DNA of 64,000 nt from Acorus gramineus. Taxonomy: Eukaryota > Streptophyta > Magnoliopsida > Acorales > Acoraceae. Below are positions 32,885 through 42,342 of this stretch, piece by piece. The translations under genes were made by a program, and so were the position numbers. Numbering within the stretch: position 1 is the stretch's first letter; every line of letters begins with the position of its first letter. The notes below the pieces were generated by a model that was not told the DNA's origin, ran no database searches, and was given only the letters and a program-made list of their open reading frames with translations. The DNA is taken from contig JAUJYN010000049.1 in assembly GCA_030737835.1 (NCBI GenBank), forward strand, positions 570,725-634,724. The letters run 5' to 3'.

Positions 32885-33150
32885 TTTTAATTAAGGGATT
32901 TTTAATTTTAAGTCCCTATAAACATATCTATTTAGGGATCAGTCCTTCACTTCTTCATATTTATTTTTTAGTCCCCATATTCAACCGCTTATTTGGTTTT
33001 TAGTCCCTCCGTCAAACGTCCGTCCATACACCGTTAATTTGTGAAATGTGATTTTATTTTTAAGTTCTTATAAACTATGTTATTTAGTTATCAGTTCCTA
33101 CAAACTATGTTATTTAGTGATTAGTCCCTATACAATATTTAGTGATTAGT
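32885..33150. mobile_element. partial copy of the 26.6-27.3 kb inverted-repeat MITE family
   Basis: Shares ATCAGTCCTTCACTTCTT, GTCCCCATATTCAACCGC, TTTTTAGTCCCTCCGTCAAA and TATGTTATTTAGTGATTAGT with the left arm of the element at 26583-27267. The second arm is not present. Confidence 0.7.
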
Positions 33151-33446
33151 TCTCTGAAACCTCGTTGCCAATGCCTACATGTATAAAAACCAGCACAGGG
33201 CCATAAGAGCATGCGATGTCCTTTCACTCGACCATAGGCCATCCGAGCAGCTTTACACAAGGATTTGTTATGACAAACATCAGATGCCACCACTTCACCA
33301 TAGACATGCATCATCACTTAAAATACATTTTACAAAAATTATCACTAGTGTATTAATTGTGTTTTGCCCCCACCTGGTAGTCTGCAATGTTTGCTTTAGA
33401 ACATTAATATCTTTACAACAAATTAACACAATGATCTCATCCCCTC

Positions 33447-33725
33447 CTAAATGGAATCCATCCACAACAAGAGAACAACAACCAATGCCACAAAATGGTA
33501 CACGAACATGACACACATCAATCCCATCCACGCCAAGAAAGCGTTCTTAGCCCAACCACTGTCAACGTGATTCATGTCCACCCCAACACAAACGCATACA
33601 CCAAACAAGTCAGGGCCCCACAACGCGATCTTCAGGACCCATGCCGAGAACCTATGCTTCAGTGGATTATGATAGATGCTGATATGATCAAAGCAAGCAT
33701 GACTACTTGTAGAAAAAGAGGATGT
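33447..33725 (-). pseudogene. ankyrin/PGG gene fragment E (inverted)
   Basis: Read on the minus strand, the sequence encodes MLALIISASIII, then KHRFSAWVLKIALWG, then AWMGLMCVMFVYHFVALVVV, and finishes with WMDSI and a TAG at 33447-33449. This parallels LDMLALMISASVIIFL, NHRFTTWLLTIALWA, LFLYHFIALVIILL and the terminal ANSI-stop of the intact gene. Internal deletions and frame changes remove parts of two membrane segments. It is the only family member on the minus strand. Confidence 0.75.
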
Positions 33726-33734
33726 TAATTTACT

Positions 33735-33870
33735 GTTTTTGTGATATGTTCAAGGGACCGGGTACTGGATAGGACCTGGGTCTGGCGGACCAGCTGGCAG
33801 GTCGGGTCCGGGTCAACCTTGATCCAGCCCAAACCCGACCCGTTAACAGGCCTAACGGTAATAGCGGTAG
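33735..33870. repeat. MITE-like CCCGACCC/GGGTCGGG block
   Basis: AGGTCGGGTCCGGGTCAACC and CAAACCCGACCCGTTAACAG resemble the ends of the hAT MITE at 52775-53256 (ACCCGACCCATTAACAGACC). The complementary far end was not found, so this is probably a fragment. Confidence 0.4.
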
Positions 33871-33987
33871 TGGACACCCCTTTCTTCCGAAAAGGGTAGG
33901 GACGTTCGAGCCTTGATGAGTGCAAGGGTTTGAAAAACAGCCCGGGTGGACTTGGATGTTCCATGGTAGTTCAATGGGTGGTGGTTT

Positions 33988-34517
33988 TGTTGGAAATAAG
34001 CAATAGAAACATGTACCGTGACGGAAACGTCGATCACAAATCAGAGTTAGATTTATGTTCAAATTGATCACTCAGTAAGGTGGATAAAAATGAATATCCT
34101 ACATAATTAGTTTCCACTAAACGAGAAACTAACAACTATAAAATCCACCCCTCAAGATCTAAGGCTACAGATGAAAAGCCCTTTCACATACTACTTAAAA
34201 TAAAGATGGGTTTTAATGGAGTGGGAAATCCTCTCTTACTCACATGCACACACTTCTGTTGAGGCAAAAAAAGATTATTCATTACAAGGGCCGTGCATGC
34301 ATATATAGTACACAATGTCGGTTTGATTTCAATTAAACAAATGATATATCAAGGTCGGTTAGAAGATTTAATTGGCTGAAATAGTGGCTGGATATACTTC
34401 CTATTCAAGCATACATGAGGCGGTGAACGTTGTGCTTATCCATTATGGGTAAATGCCAAAGAAATAACACCTGTGGAAACAATAATACGAGGGAAGGTTG
34501 GATTCAATTTTCTAACA
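33988..34517 (-). repeat. 3' LTR of copia 2
   Basis: Aligned with 39670-40192; shared words include GTGGATAAAAATGAATATCC and GGTTTTAATGGAGTGGGAAA. A purine-rich tract (minus strand TGAGTGGAAGAT) adjoins the inner edge at 34518-34530. Confidence 0.85.
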
Positions 34518-35689
34518 ATCTTCCACTCAGACTTCACTAGTATATGGGATGTCTTTTCCATCCCCATCTTAAGTAATAAATACATACAATAACAGATCAG
34601 AGGGGTGAGACCAATGAGAATTCACATGTATCCTAAAGGTAGGTAACCCACCAAGTCTCCATCTGACCAACGCAAAACTTTCCATCCTCAATTAATCTGC
34701 CCTAGACCTACATGATGCACATGAGAGTAAGACTGCTCTAATCCAATTAGAGCACTACAATCTCACTCAACTCATGTATGCACTTCTTCACTTATCATAA
34801 AAACATTTCACAAACTTATCAATTATCAACCATGTTTAATAAGAAAATAATAATATATATTATAGTAGTTAAAATCTCAATGAAAACGTGATACCCAAGA
34901 AGGATAAGTAATCTAAGTGCATACAAAATTGACCTCAGCGTCAAGGTGTAGTCATAAAGGGGTCTTCCCCTCGCACATATGCTCATCAGCTTCGACTCGG
35001 CCGCTTTTCTAGCAGTGCATGTGACCCAGCCAAATTATCTTATGGCTTTAACATTGCACACTAAAGTAGTGTCACAGACCTTAGCTTCTTAATAGTACTA
35101 TGAAGGGTACATAAGGGTACTAGAGTCACCTACGGGACGGGCTCTGCTCGCACAATGATAGAAATAGGACTCTATCACAGCAATACAACATGTACAACTT
35201 CTCTTGCACGCCGTGATACGGGATAAATAAAATATTATCAGATCCTCTATCACATAGATCCCTTAATAGTCTCAGTCGACTAATGTGGTCCTCCCAATGA
35301 CCTAGCTAATCTAGCTTGATTTTCAGGCCTTATTATTTATGAACTCGGAGAGATCTCATCTTGATTATTTACATAACCAAGGCGACATCAATACCTACTC
35401 GTGTATGTCTCATCGATCCCCCACATTCCAGTACAGAAGGTTGTCCTGCCCATGCGACTAGGCGGACACGGTCTGCCGACAGTTAATGGTAATTACTTAA
35501 ATTTCACAAATTTATAGTTAAATCAGTCACATTATCATGATGCATGCATGTCAACAATAGATATATATGGAAATGTGCAAAATATCTCATTCATTCATAC
35601 ATAAGCAGTAATTACATGTTCACAAAAAATACCATCCCACATAATACAAAGACTACAACTACCAGAATTGTAGTCCTATGCCCCTCACA
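34518..35689 (-). other. copia 2 region between RNase H and the 3' LTR
   Basis: About 1.2 kb without recognisable coding lies between the end of RNase H and the LTR. It may be a long 3' untranslated region of the element or a later insertion; I see no element ends in it. Confidence 0.45.
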
Positions 35690-37500
35690 TGGCTCACAAA
35701 AACATCTCGAGGCACTGCTTTTAGTCAGTGGGTTCGCAACCATGTCTCTTGGAGGGAAGATAGGACACAACCATCTTGTTCTCAACAACTTTATCTTTCA
35801 CAATATTATACGTGGACTCGATATGCTTAGATCTCTCATGAAATTAGGGTTTTTTTAGTGAGTGCAATAGCAGAGTTATTATCACAATGTATCAATACTG
35901 GCTCTTTTGCACTTTTAATGATCCGCATATCTCGCAAAAATCACTGGATCCATACAGCTTCTAGGGGTGGTAAACGAGCCGAACGAGCCGAGCTTTGACC
36001 TGCTCAGGCTCGGCTCGTTTAGTATCAGGCTCGGCTCGGGCTCGGCTCGGTTCGGGAACGAGCTTCATTTTGTGTTCAAGCTCGGCTCGTTGGACTCGTG
36101 AAAAGCTCGGTTAAAGCTCGGCTCGGCTCGTTTGTTAAACAAGCCAAGCTGAAGCTCGAATCAAGGCTCGGCTCGGGCTCGTTTAGCTAAAAAAAATCTT
36201 GTTTAGCATTTAAAAAGTCACATTTCATAAATCACAACACCTTATACATGTGAAAGTAACATAAGTTCGGGCTCGGGCTCGGCTCGGGCTCGGCTCGTTA
36301 ACCTTTTTTCAGTTAAGTAAACGAGCTCGTCTAGGCTCGGGCTCGGCTCGGGCTCGGCTCGTTTACAAACCGAGCTTTAAAAATTGTTCAAGCTCGGCTC
36401 GTTTGTTTAATCGAACGAGCCTGAGCGAGCTTTAACCGAGCCGAACCCGAGCTGCTCGGCTCGTTTACCAGCCCTAACAGCTTCTCTAACAGCATGACTA
36501 CAGGCCACATACTCAGATTCCATGCTAGAGTAGGTTGTAGACTTTCGCTTTCTGCTAGCCCAAGAGAAAGCTCCATCAGCTAATAAAAATACAAAATCAG
36601 AGGTGGACTTGTGAGAATCTAGATCACCTACATGATCAGCATCACAATAGCCTTGAACTTTAAGTTCACCACATCCCTGATAGCAAAGAATTAGGTCTTT
36701 TGTGCCTTTCAAATACCGAAGCATTCGCTTCACGGCTTGCCAATGACCTAGACCAGGGTTACTCTATATTTGCTGACCAGACCCACAGCAAAGCAAATAT
36801 CTGGACATGTGTAAATATTAGCATACATCAGACTTTCAACTGCAGTGGAGTAAGGAACTCTCTTTATCTTTTCTTTTTCGTCATCAGTTTGTGGGCACAT
36901 TCTGAGGCTCAATTCCTTATTCTTGTCAACAGGAGTATCAACGGTTTTACAGTCTTTCATGCCAAACCTCTCTAATATCTTCTCAATATATGCTGATTGA
37001 GATAAGCCAATCTTTCTCTTAGCTCGATCTCTCTGAATCTTGATGCCGAGTACATAACTAGCTTCTCCCTTGTCCTCCTTGTCCTTCATATTGAAGTTGA
37101 GAGAAAGCAATTGTCGATTGATATTTAACAACTCCATGTTATTCGTAGCTAGAAGAATATCATCGATATACGAGTAGAGAATTCAAAAACTCTTGTCCAG
37201 CCACTCCATACATATGCAATGGTCTTCTTCAATCATAGTGAAGCCAAAAGATTTAATAGCATTATGAAATTTAAAGTACCACTGCCTCAAAGACTGCTTC
37301 AGTCCATATATAAATTTCTTGAGCTTGCACACCTTCTGTTCTTGTCCCTTAATTTCATATTCAAACGGCTACAACATATAAATTTCTCCATCAAGATCTC
37401 CATTCAGAAAAGCTATCTTCACATTTATATGATATAATTCCAAGTCCAGGATTGCAGTTATGGCTAGGATCATTCAAATTGATGTGAGTTAGGCAACAAG
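35690..37500 (-). pseudogene. copia 2 RNase H and C-terminal RT, split by a MITE
   Basis: On the minus strand the RT catalytic box reads LYSYIDDILLATNN (about 37180-37140). It is followed by YVLGIKIQRDRAKRKIGLSQ and YIEKILERFGMKDCKTVDTP (37137-36748). RNase H follows: MLRYLKGTKDLILCY, YCDADHVGDLDSHKSTSDF and TYSSMESEYVACSHAVREAV (36733-36485). After the hAT MITE it resumes near 35960 with LIHCDNNSAIAL, RSKHIESTYNIVKD and an LPS motif (to about 35690). Stops and frame breaks occur at 37150-37490 and elsewhere. Confidence 0.85.
35954..36484. mobile_element. hAT MITE inside copia 2, 515 bp
   Basis: The element 35962-36476 has ends TAGGGGTGGTAAACGAGCCG and, in reverse complement, TAGGGCTGGTAAACGAGCCG, a ~20-bp inverted repeat with one mismatch. 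It is flanked by a perfect 8-bp TSD ACAGCTTC (35954-35961, 36477-36484), as expected of hAT elements. The interior is rich in GGCTCGGCTCG repeats. It splits the RNase H coding sequence of copia 2, so it inserted later than that element. Confidence 0.95.
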
Positions 37501-38142
37501 TGAAAAACTTTCTTGATAATCTAAACCTTCCACCTGACTGTATCCTTTATCCATGAGCCTTGCCTTGAGCTTGTCAACGGATCCATCGGCTTTCCTTTTA
37601 ATCTTCAACACGCCAATGGGTTTTCTTCCAGTAGGTAGGTCTAAAAGCTCCCATACCTTGTTCTTCATCATGGAATTGATCTCCTTATTCATTGTAATAA
37701 TCCATTCCTTCGATCTTGGACCGAATAATGCTTCTTGATATGAATCTGGCTCATCATCATCCATGGAGATGCATGTGTAGCATTCCCCTTCGAGATCAAA
37801 ATATCTATAGGGAATCCTACCACAAAGACTTCTCCGAATATTCTGACTCTCAGAAGTGCTCCCATTGTTTTCAACATTATCTAGACCACTCCCACTTTCA
37901 TCAACATCCATAGGCAAGCTGTCTCGAACACCAACACTTGGAGACTGGCTTGTGTTAGGAGTGGAAGAGTCTGGAACTTCATGCAGTTCTATTGAAAATT
38001 TGACCATTTTTCTTTGAGAAAATTTTTCTTCAATGAAATAAACATGAGGGACTTCTCTTTCAACTGTTCCTCCTTTTTCAGTCTCGTGAGTTACAACATA
38101 TCCCTTGGGCTGAGAAGGGTATTTGATGAATATGCATTCCAT
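37489..38142 (-). pseudogene. copia 2 integrase C-terminus and N-terminal RT
   Basis: The 217-codon frame begins with MECIFIKYPSQPKGYVV, the region after the integrase core. It continues through a low-complexity acidic linker and RRSLCGRIPYRYFD into the RT start: YQEALFGPRSKEWIITMNKE, KVWELLDLPTGRKPIG, LKARLMDKGYSQVEGLDYQE. The expected WV(F/Y)K and YKARLVAKG motifs are degenerate. Confidence 0.8.
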
Positions 38143-39299
38143 AGCCTTTGGCTCCAGCTTGGTTCTATCAACTGAAGGAATTAGTGTATAATAGGCAGAT
38201 CCTCATGGACGCAAATGATCAAGCTTTACTCTGCCACTTGTCCACAATTCATATGAAGTTTTGGGGACTGATTTTGAAGGCACTCTATTTAAAATATAAG
38301 TCATCGTTAAGAGTGTATCACCCCAAAATTCCATAGGCAAAATTTGCATGGATCAGCATACTTCTCACTATATCAAGGAGTGTACGATTCCTTCTCTCTG
38401 CTACACTGTTCTACTCAGAATTGTACGGCATCATGAACTGTCTGAATATTCCATGCTTCTCACAGAATTCTTTGAACATGTTAGACATGTATTCACCTCT
38501 TCTATCTGACCTGAGAACATTAATTGCTCTCCCCAACTGATTCTCAACTTCATTTTTATATTTGATGAAGCAATCTAACACATTAGACTTGTAGGAGATG
38601 AGATATACATATCCAAACCTTTAATAGTCATCAATGAATGTGACAAAATAATATGAACCATTTTTGGCTCTCACATTCATAGGCCCACAAACATCAGAAT
38701 GAATAATACTCAACAATTCAGCTTCAATCTCCAAAGCACACCTCAAATCCTCAAAAGTCTTAATAGTCTTATCATGGATCATCCAAAGTTTCATCTGCTC
38801 CTAGGATGTGGGAAGTGACCTTAGTACAACTAGAATTTTCTGATCTTCAGTCAGTTTATTCCTAGCTGCAGCTAAGTTACGAATCATTTGGGACATTTTC
38901 CTCAAATGATCTAGCATGGACTAACTATGAGGCTTTCTATAATTCTCAAACTACACTCACTACTCTGAGTCTTGCAGCACTATAACTTGAATAGGACATT
39001 TTCAATGCATCTCACATTTCTTTTGCAGTTTCATATACCTCATATTTGCCAATCAGATCACACATCATACTTCTCAATAAAGTATATCTAGCAGTTGTGT
39101 TATCATGCACCCAACTATTATAAGCTTCTACAACTGCATCAGAAGAGCCACTACTAGGTTTAGTCTTGACTTCTCGTAGTCCATATTCAACATTTTGTTC
39201 ATGCAACAAATATGTCATCTTTCTTTGCCACTGATCATAATTGGTCCCATCTAATTTATCTCCCTTGATTACATATGAGATAATAGTTTTAGATGCCAT
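38143..39299 (-). pseudogene. copia 2 gag joined to integrase by an internal deletion
   Basis: Gag starts with MASKTIISYVIKGDKLDGTN YDQWQRKMTYLL at 39299 (UBN2-type copia gag) and runs to FEDLRCALEIEAELL near 38730. The frame then passes straight into the integrase core: IHSDVCGPMNVRAKNGSYYF, VTFIDD, then NVLRSDRRGEYMSNMFKEFC and MPYNSE, then AERRNRTLLDIVRSML. The catalytic residues D (HSDVCG), D (RSDRRGEY) and E (VAERRNRTL) are all visible. The zinc knuckle, protease and gag-pre-integrase are missing. Several in-frame stops are present. Confidence 0.75.
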
Positions 39300-39639
39300 G
39301 TTTTACTACAAATAAATGAATATGCACATCCATCAACAAATCATGCATGTTGTGACTGATTTCTACATTTATCTCATAGTGATTATCATTTTAACACAAC
39401 ATGACCTACGTGACTTATAGGAAATTGAATTAAAATTTATCATCAAGACCACTGCACCAAAATCACCATTGTGTACAGAAATCAAATGCAATCATCATGA
39501 TAATAACATTAATTCATTTTCTTAAAATCACATAAACCTAATTTCACAATTATTACACATTTCATTTGAGAGTGGTAAAATAAAAATTACCTGTTGTGAG
39601 AAAAGCATTGTGACTCCCTCGCTTACTCCACAAAGGATA

Positions 39640-39669
39640 AAATCCAACTCACAATAGCTTTGATACCAC
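39640..39669 (-). other. primer-binding site region of copia 2
   Basis: The minus strand reads AGTGGTATCAAAGCTATTGT next to the LTR end, one substitution from the initiator-Met primer site. Confidence 0.75.
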
Positions 39670-40192
39670 TATTGGGAATAAGCAGTAGAAACATGTACCG
39701 TAGTGGAAGCATCGATCACGAATCGGAATAGGATTCACGTCAAAACTGACCATTCAGTAAAGTGGATAAAAATGAATATCCCACTTAATTAGTCTTCACT
39801 AAACGAGATATTAATATTTACATCCACCCCTCAATATCTTAGGCTAAAGATGAAAAACCCTTTCACATACTACTTAAAATGGAGATGGGTTTTAATGGAG
39901 TGGGAAATCCTCTCTTACTCACATGCACACACTTCTGGTTAGACCAAAAAGATTATTCATTAAAAGGGCCATGCATGCATATATATAGTACACAATGACG
40001 GTTTGATTTCAATTAAACAAATGATATATCAAGGTCGGTTAGAAGATTTAATGGACTGAAATTGTGACGCTATACTTCCTATTCAAGCATGCATGAGGTG
40101 GAGATGGCTGTGTTTATCCATTATGGGTAAAGACCAAATATACCCTCGAGGAAATAATAATATCAATGAAGGCTGGATTCAATTTTCTAACA
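39670..40192 (-). repeat. 5' LTR of copia 2
   Basis: 523 bp, matching 33988-34517. The inner terminal CAACA is changed to CAATA here. Confidence 0.85.
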
Positions 40193-40540
40193 CTGCAATG
40201 ATCCAGGTAGTTTGTCCTAGTATATACATAAGGTATCTTTTGATTTCAAAGAAATACATGCCTGTCTTTTACTCCAAAAAATAAAAAAATAAAAGTGTAA
40301 TTGCTCACTGCTTTGACTAATTTCCCTCCCATGAATATATCCATGTACGAGCGCACGCAATAATATTTTGTACACTCTCTCACTTTTTGTACGGTGATTC
40401 TGTAGCAATACAGTTCACTTATCAAAAAATTATATAATTAACTACATTATATATTAAAAATAAATAAATTGATAATAACAAAAGAAAATATACGAAAGTG
40501 GCGCCAATTAATAATTTTAAACTAAATAAAAACTATTATT

Positions 40541-40765
40541 TAGGATGACTCAAAGTAGAGAGTAATTTCTCGTCAACCAAACATCAGCATCAACATTAGT
40601 GTTTTAATTTTGCACAATAACAAAAAAAACTATTATTTAATCCTATAGTCCATCTAGGACTAGGATGACCCAAAGTAGAGGAAGTTTCTCGTCAACCAAA
40701 CATCACCATCAACGTTAATGTTTTAATTTTGCACACCACCGACATAACAAAAAAAAAAAAAACGT
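40541..40765. repeat. tandem duplication, two ~100-120 bp copies
   Basis: AGGATGACTCAAAGTAGAG (near 40542) and AGGATGACCCAAAGTAGAG (near 40662) each begin a unit with TTTCTCGTCAACCAAACATCA and GTTTTAATTTTGCACA. Each ends in an ATAACAAAAAAA A-run. It lies in the upstream region of the ankyrin gene. Confidence 0.85.
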
Positions 40766-41325
40766 TTGTACCCCAAGTAACCAAACTATCTGCATCAACG
40801 ATCTTTAAATTTCCAAATAACATGTGGACCGTGAGTCCGTGACAAAACCAACCACACGTAGTAGATTGGTGATAAGTATGAAATTCTGCTTCACATGACG
40901 ATTAGTAGCTATCTGGAACTTAACGACTTAGAATAATCATCCTAGAAATAGATCTCATGTTTGTAGTCTATTTTTATTTTTTTCAAAATATAATATCTTA
41001 TTTAACTATAGAATTTGTTTTACATTTCTATTTATGTATCAAGGACTAAGAATTAGAGCAGCAAAGTTTACACATAGTCAAGAGTTTGTCCTCACGATTG
41101 GAATCACTGATCGAGCTAGGTTTTCTTTATACAATTAAAATATCACTCAGAAAGGGATCAGAGATTCAGATAGATCTGTATTTCCACTGCATATTGTAAT
41201 CCAAAACATTAATGTAAAAAGTTCTCTCTGTGAACGTAGGCAAATACATTTGTCTTAAATCTCTTTTTTGTGGTTTGTATGTTTCTTTTTGTTTTTCTAT
41301 AATTCAACCTGCGGTGTAATTTATT

Positions 41326-41700
41326 AACATTTTTTTTATTTTATTTTTTTGCTTGGTAAATCAATCTATTGCTATATGAGAAACTTACAATTGTACATCA
41401 GGTTCAAAAAGAAAAAATGAATCTTGGGGAGAAACTAAGAGTTCCCTCAAGAGATACACTGATGCTTACTCAAAGAGATACAGGGGAGAAGAGTATTTAA
41501 AACTAAGATGGTCAACTAACACATCAAGATATCCTAGTTTACAACACTCCATGTTTGTCATCTAAAATCAGTAGCCTAATTTCATTCCATAGATGATAGG
41601 GCTCGAGCAGTGTGACCCCCATTTCAGAACGGGCTGCAGCTAGGCAATTCGCTACTCGATGTCCTTCACGTTACACATGTCGAACTCTCCATTCCTAAAC
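41326..41700 (-). mobile_element. 5'-truncated LINE fragment
   Basis: On the minus strand, after WRVRHV and a stop, the sequence reads REGHRVANCLAAARSEMG, matching the end of the RNase H domain found in plant LINE ORF2 (HV.REGN.VAD.LA). About 250 bp later it ends in CCAAGCAAAAAAATAAAATA, a poly(A)-like tail. Only the 3' end is present. Confidence 0.55.
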
Positions 41701-41734
41701 AATATATGCTTTAGAAAATAAGATGTATACGCTC

Positions 41735-42262
41735 AATTTTAAAAAATTTATAGCAATATAGTATTGTATACCTTGTTATCATTGATTGGAAATGATCAAA
41801 TAAAAAAGACGTGGATTTGAATATTCTCATTGGGACCCTCTATGTTGATCTGAATTCTCAGAGAGATTCAGAACATCTAAAAATCACATCCAAAATTAAA
41901 AGAACTACTTAAGAATCAATTCCTCTTAGGACTCTCTCTTTGAATTCATGCATATATGTCATCACCACTATAGGTAACAAAAATTAATCTACAATGACAC
42001 AGTATCGTATACCATGCTCTCATGGATTGAAAACGCGTTTGAAAAATAATATGTGGTGTAACAACGCTCAAATAAAAAAACAAGCGGATTAGAATATTCT
42101 CATTAGAACCCGATATTTTGAGTTGAATTGTCAGAGAGATTCAGATCGAACATGTCAAAGTCACCTTCAATTCCACGGAAAATGGAAAGAACTAAGAATT
42201 AATCCCAGAACTTTGTCTTCGCCATCCATCAATGCATCTATGTCATCACCACTATAAATTAA
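41735..42262. repeat. duplicated proximal promoter of the ankyrin gene
   Basis: 41740-41970 and 42005-42262 are two direct copies. Shared blocks are GTATACC(T/A)TG(T/C)T(A/C)TCAT(T)GATTG, GAATATTCTCATT(G/A)G(G/A)ACCC, TC(T)CAGAGAGATTCAGA and ATGTCATCACCACTATA. The gene-proximal copy keeps the TATA-like CTATAAATTAAA; the distal copy reads CTATAGGTAACA instead. Confidence 0.8.
42250..42262 (+). promoter_or_regulatory. TATA-like box of the ankyrin gene
   Basis: CACTATAAATTAA lies about 90 bp upstream of the ATG at 42343. Its position favours that ATG over the earlier in-frame ATG at 42232, which would lie upstream of the TATA motif. Confidence 0.6.
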
Positions 42263-42342
42263 ACATGACCCTCCCATTGTCATGCACAAATTCAACACAC
42301 GTAGTAGAGTGTGTTTGTGTGGTATACATAGTTAGATTAGAG

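Larger units (their letters stand above)
33988..40192 (-). mobile_element. Ty1-copia retrotransposon 2, decayed
   Basis: LTRs lie at 33988-34517 (3' LTR) and 39670-40192 (5' LTR). In element orientation they start TGTTAGAAAATTGAATCC and end near CCAACA/CCAATA. The primer site next to the right LTR reads TGGTATCAAAGC on the minus strand, one change from the usual initiator-Met site TGGTATCAGAGC. The LTRs are clearly more diverged than those of copia 1. The flanking 5-mers (GGTTT and CTGCA) do not match, so no TSD is seen. The internal region encodes gag, integrase, RT and RNase H remnants in the copia order and carries an hAT MITE. Confidence 0.9.

Noticed and set aside
42232-42342. Upstream in-frame ATG giving 37 extra N-terminal residues to the ankyrin protein
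   Set aside because: A TATA-like box lies between the two ATGs, and family proteins start close to the first ankyrin repeat, as with the ATG at 42343.
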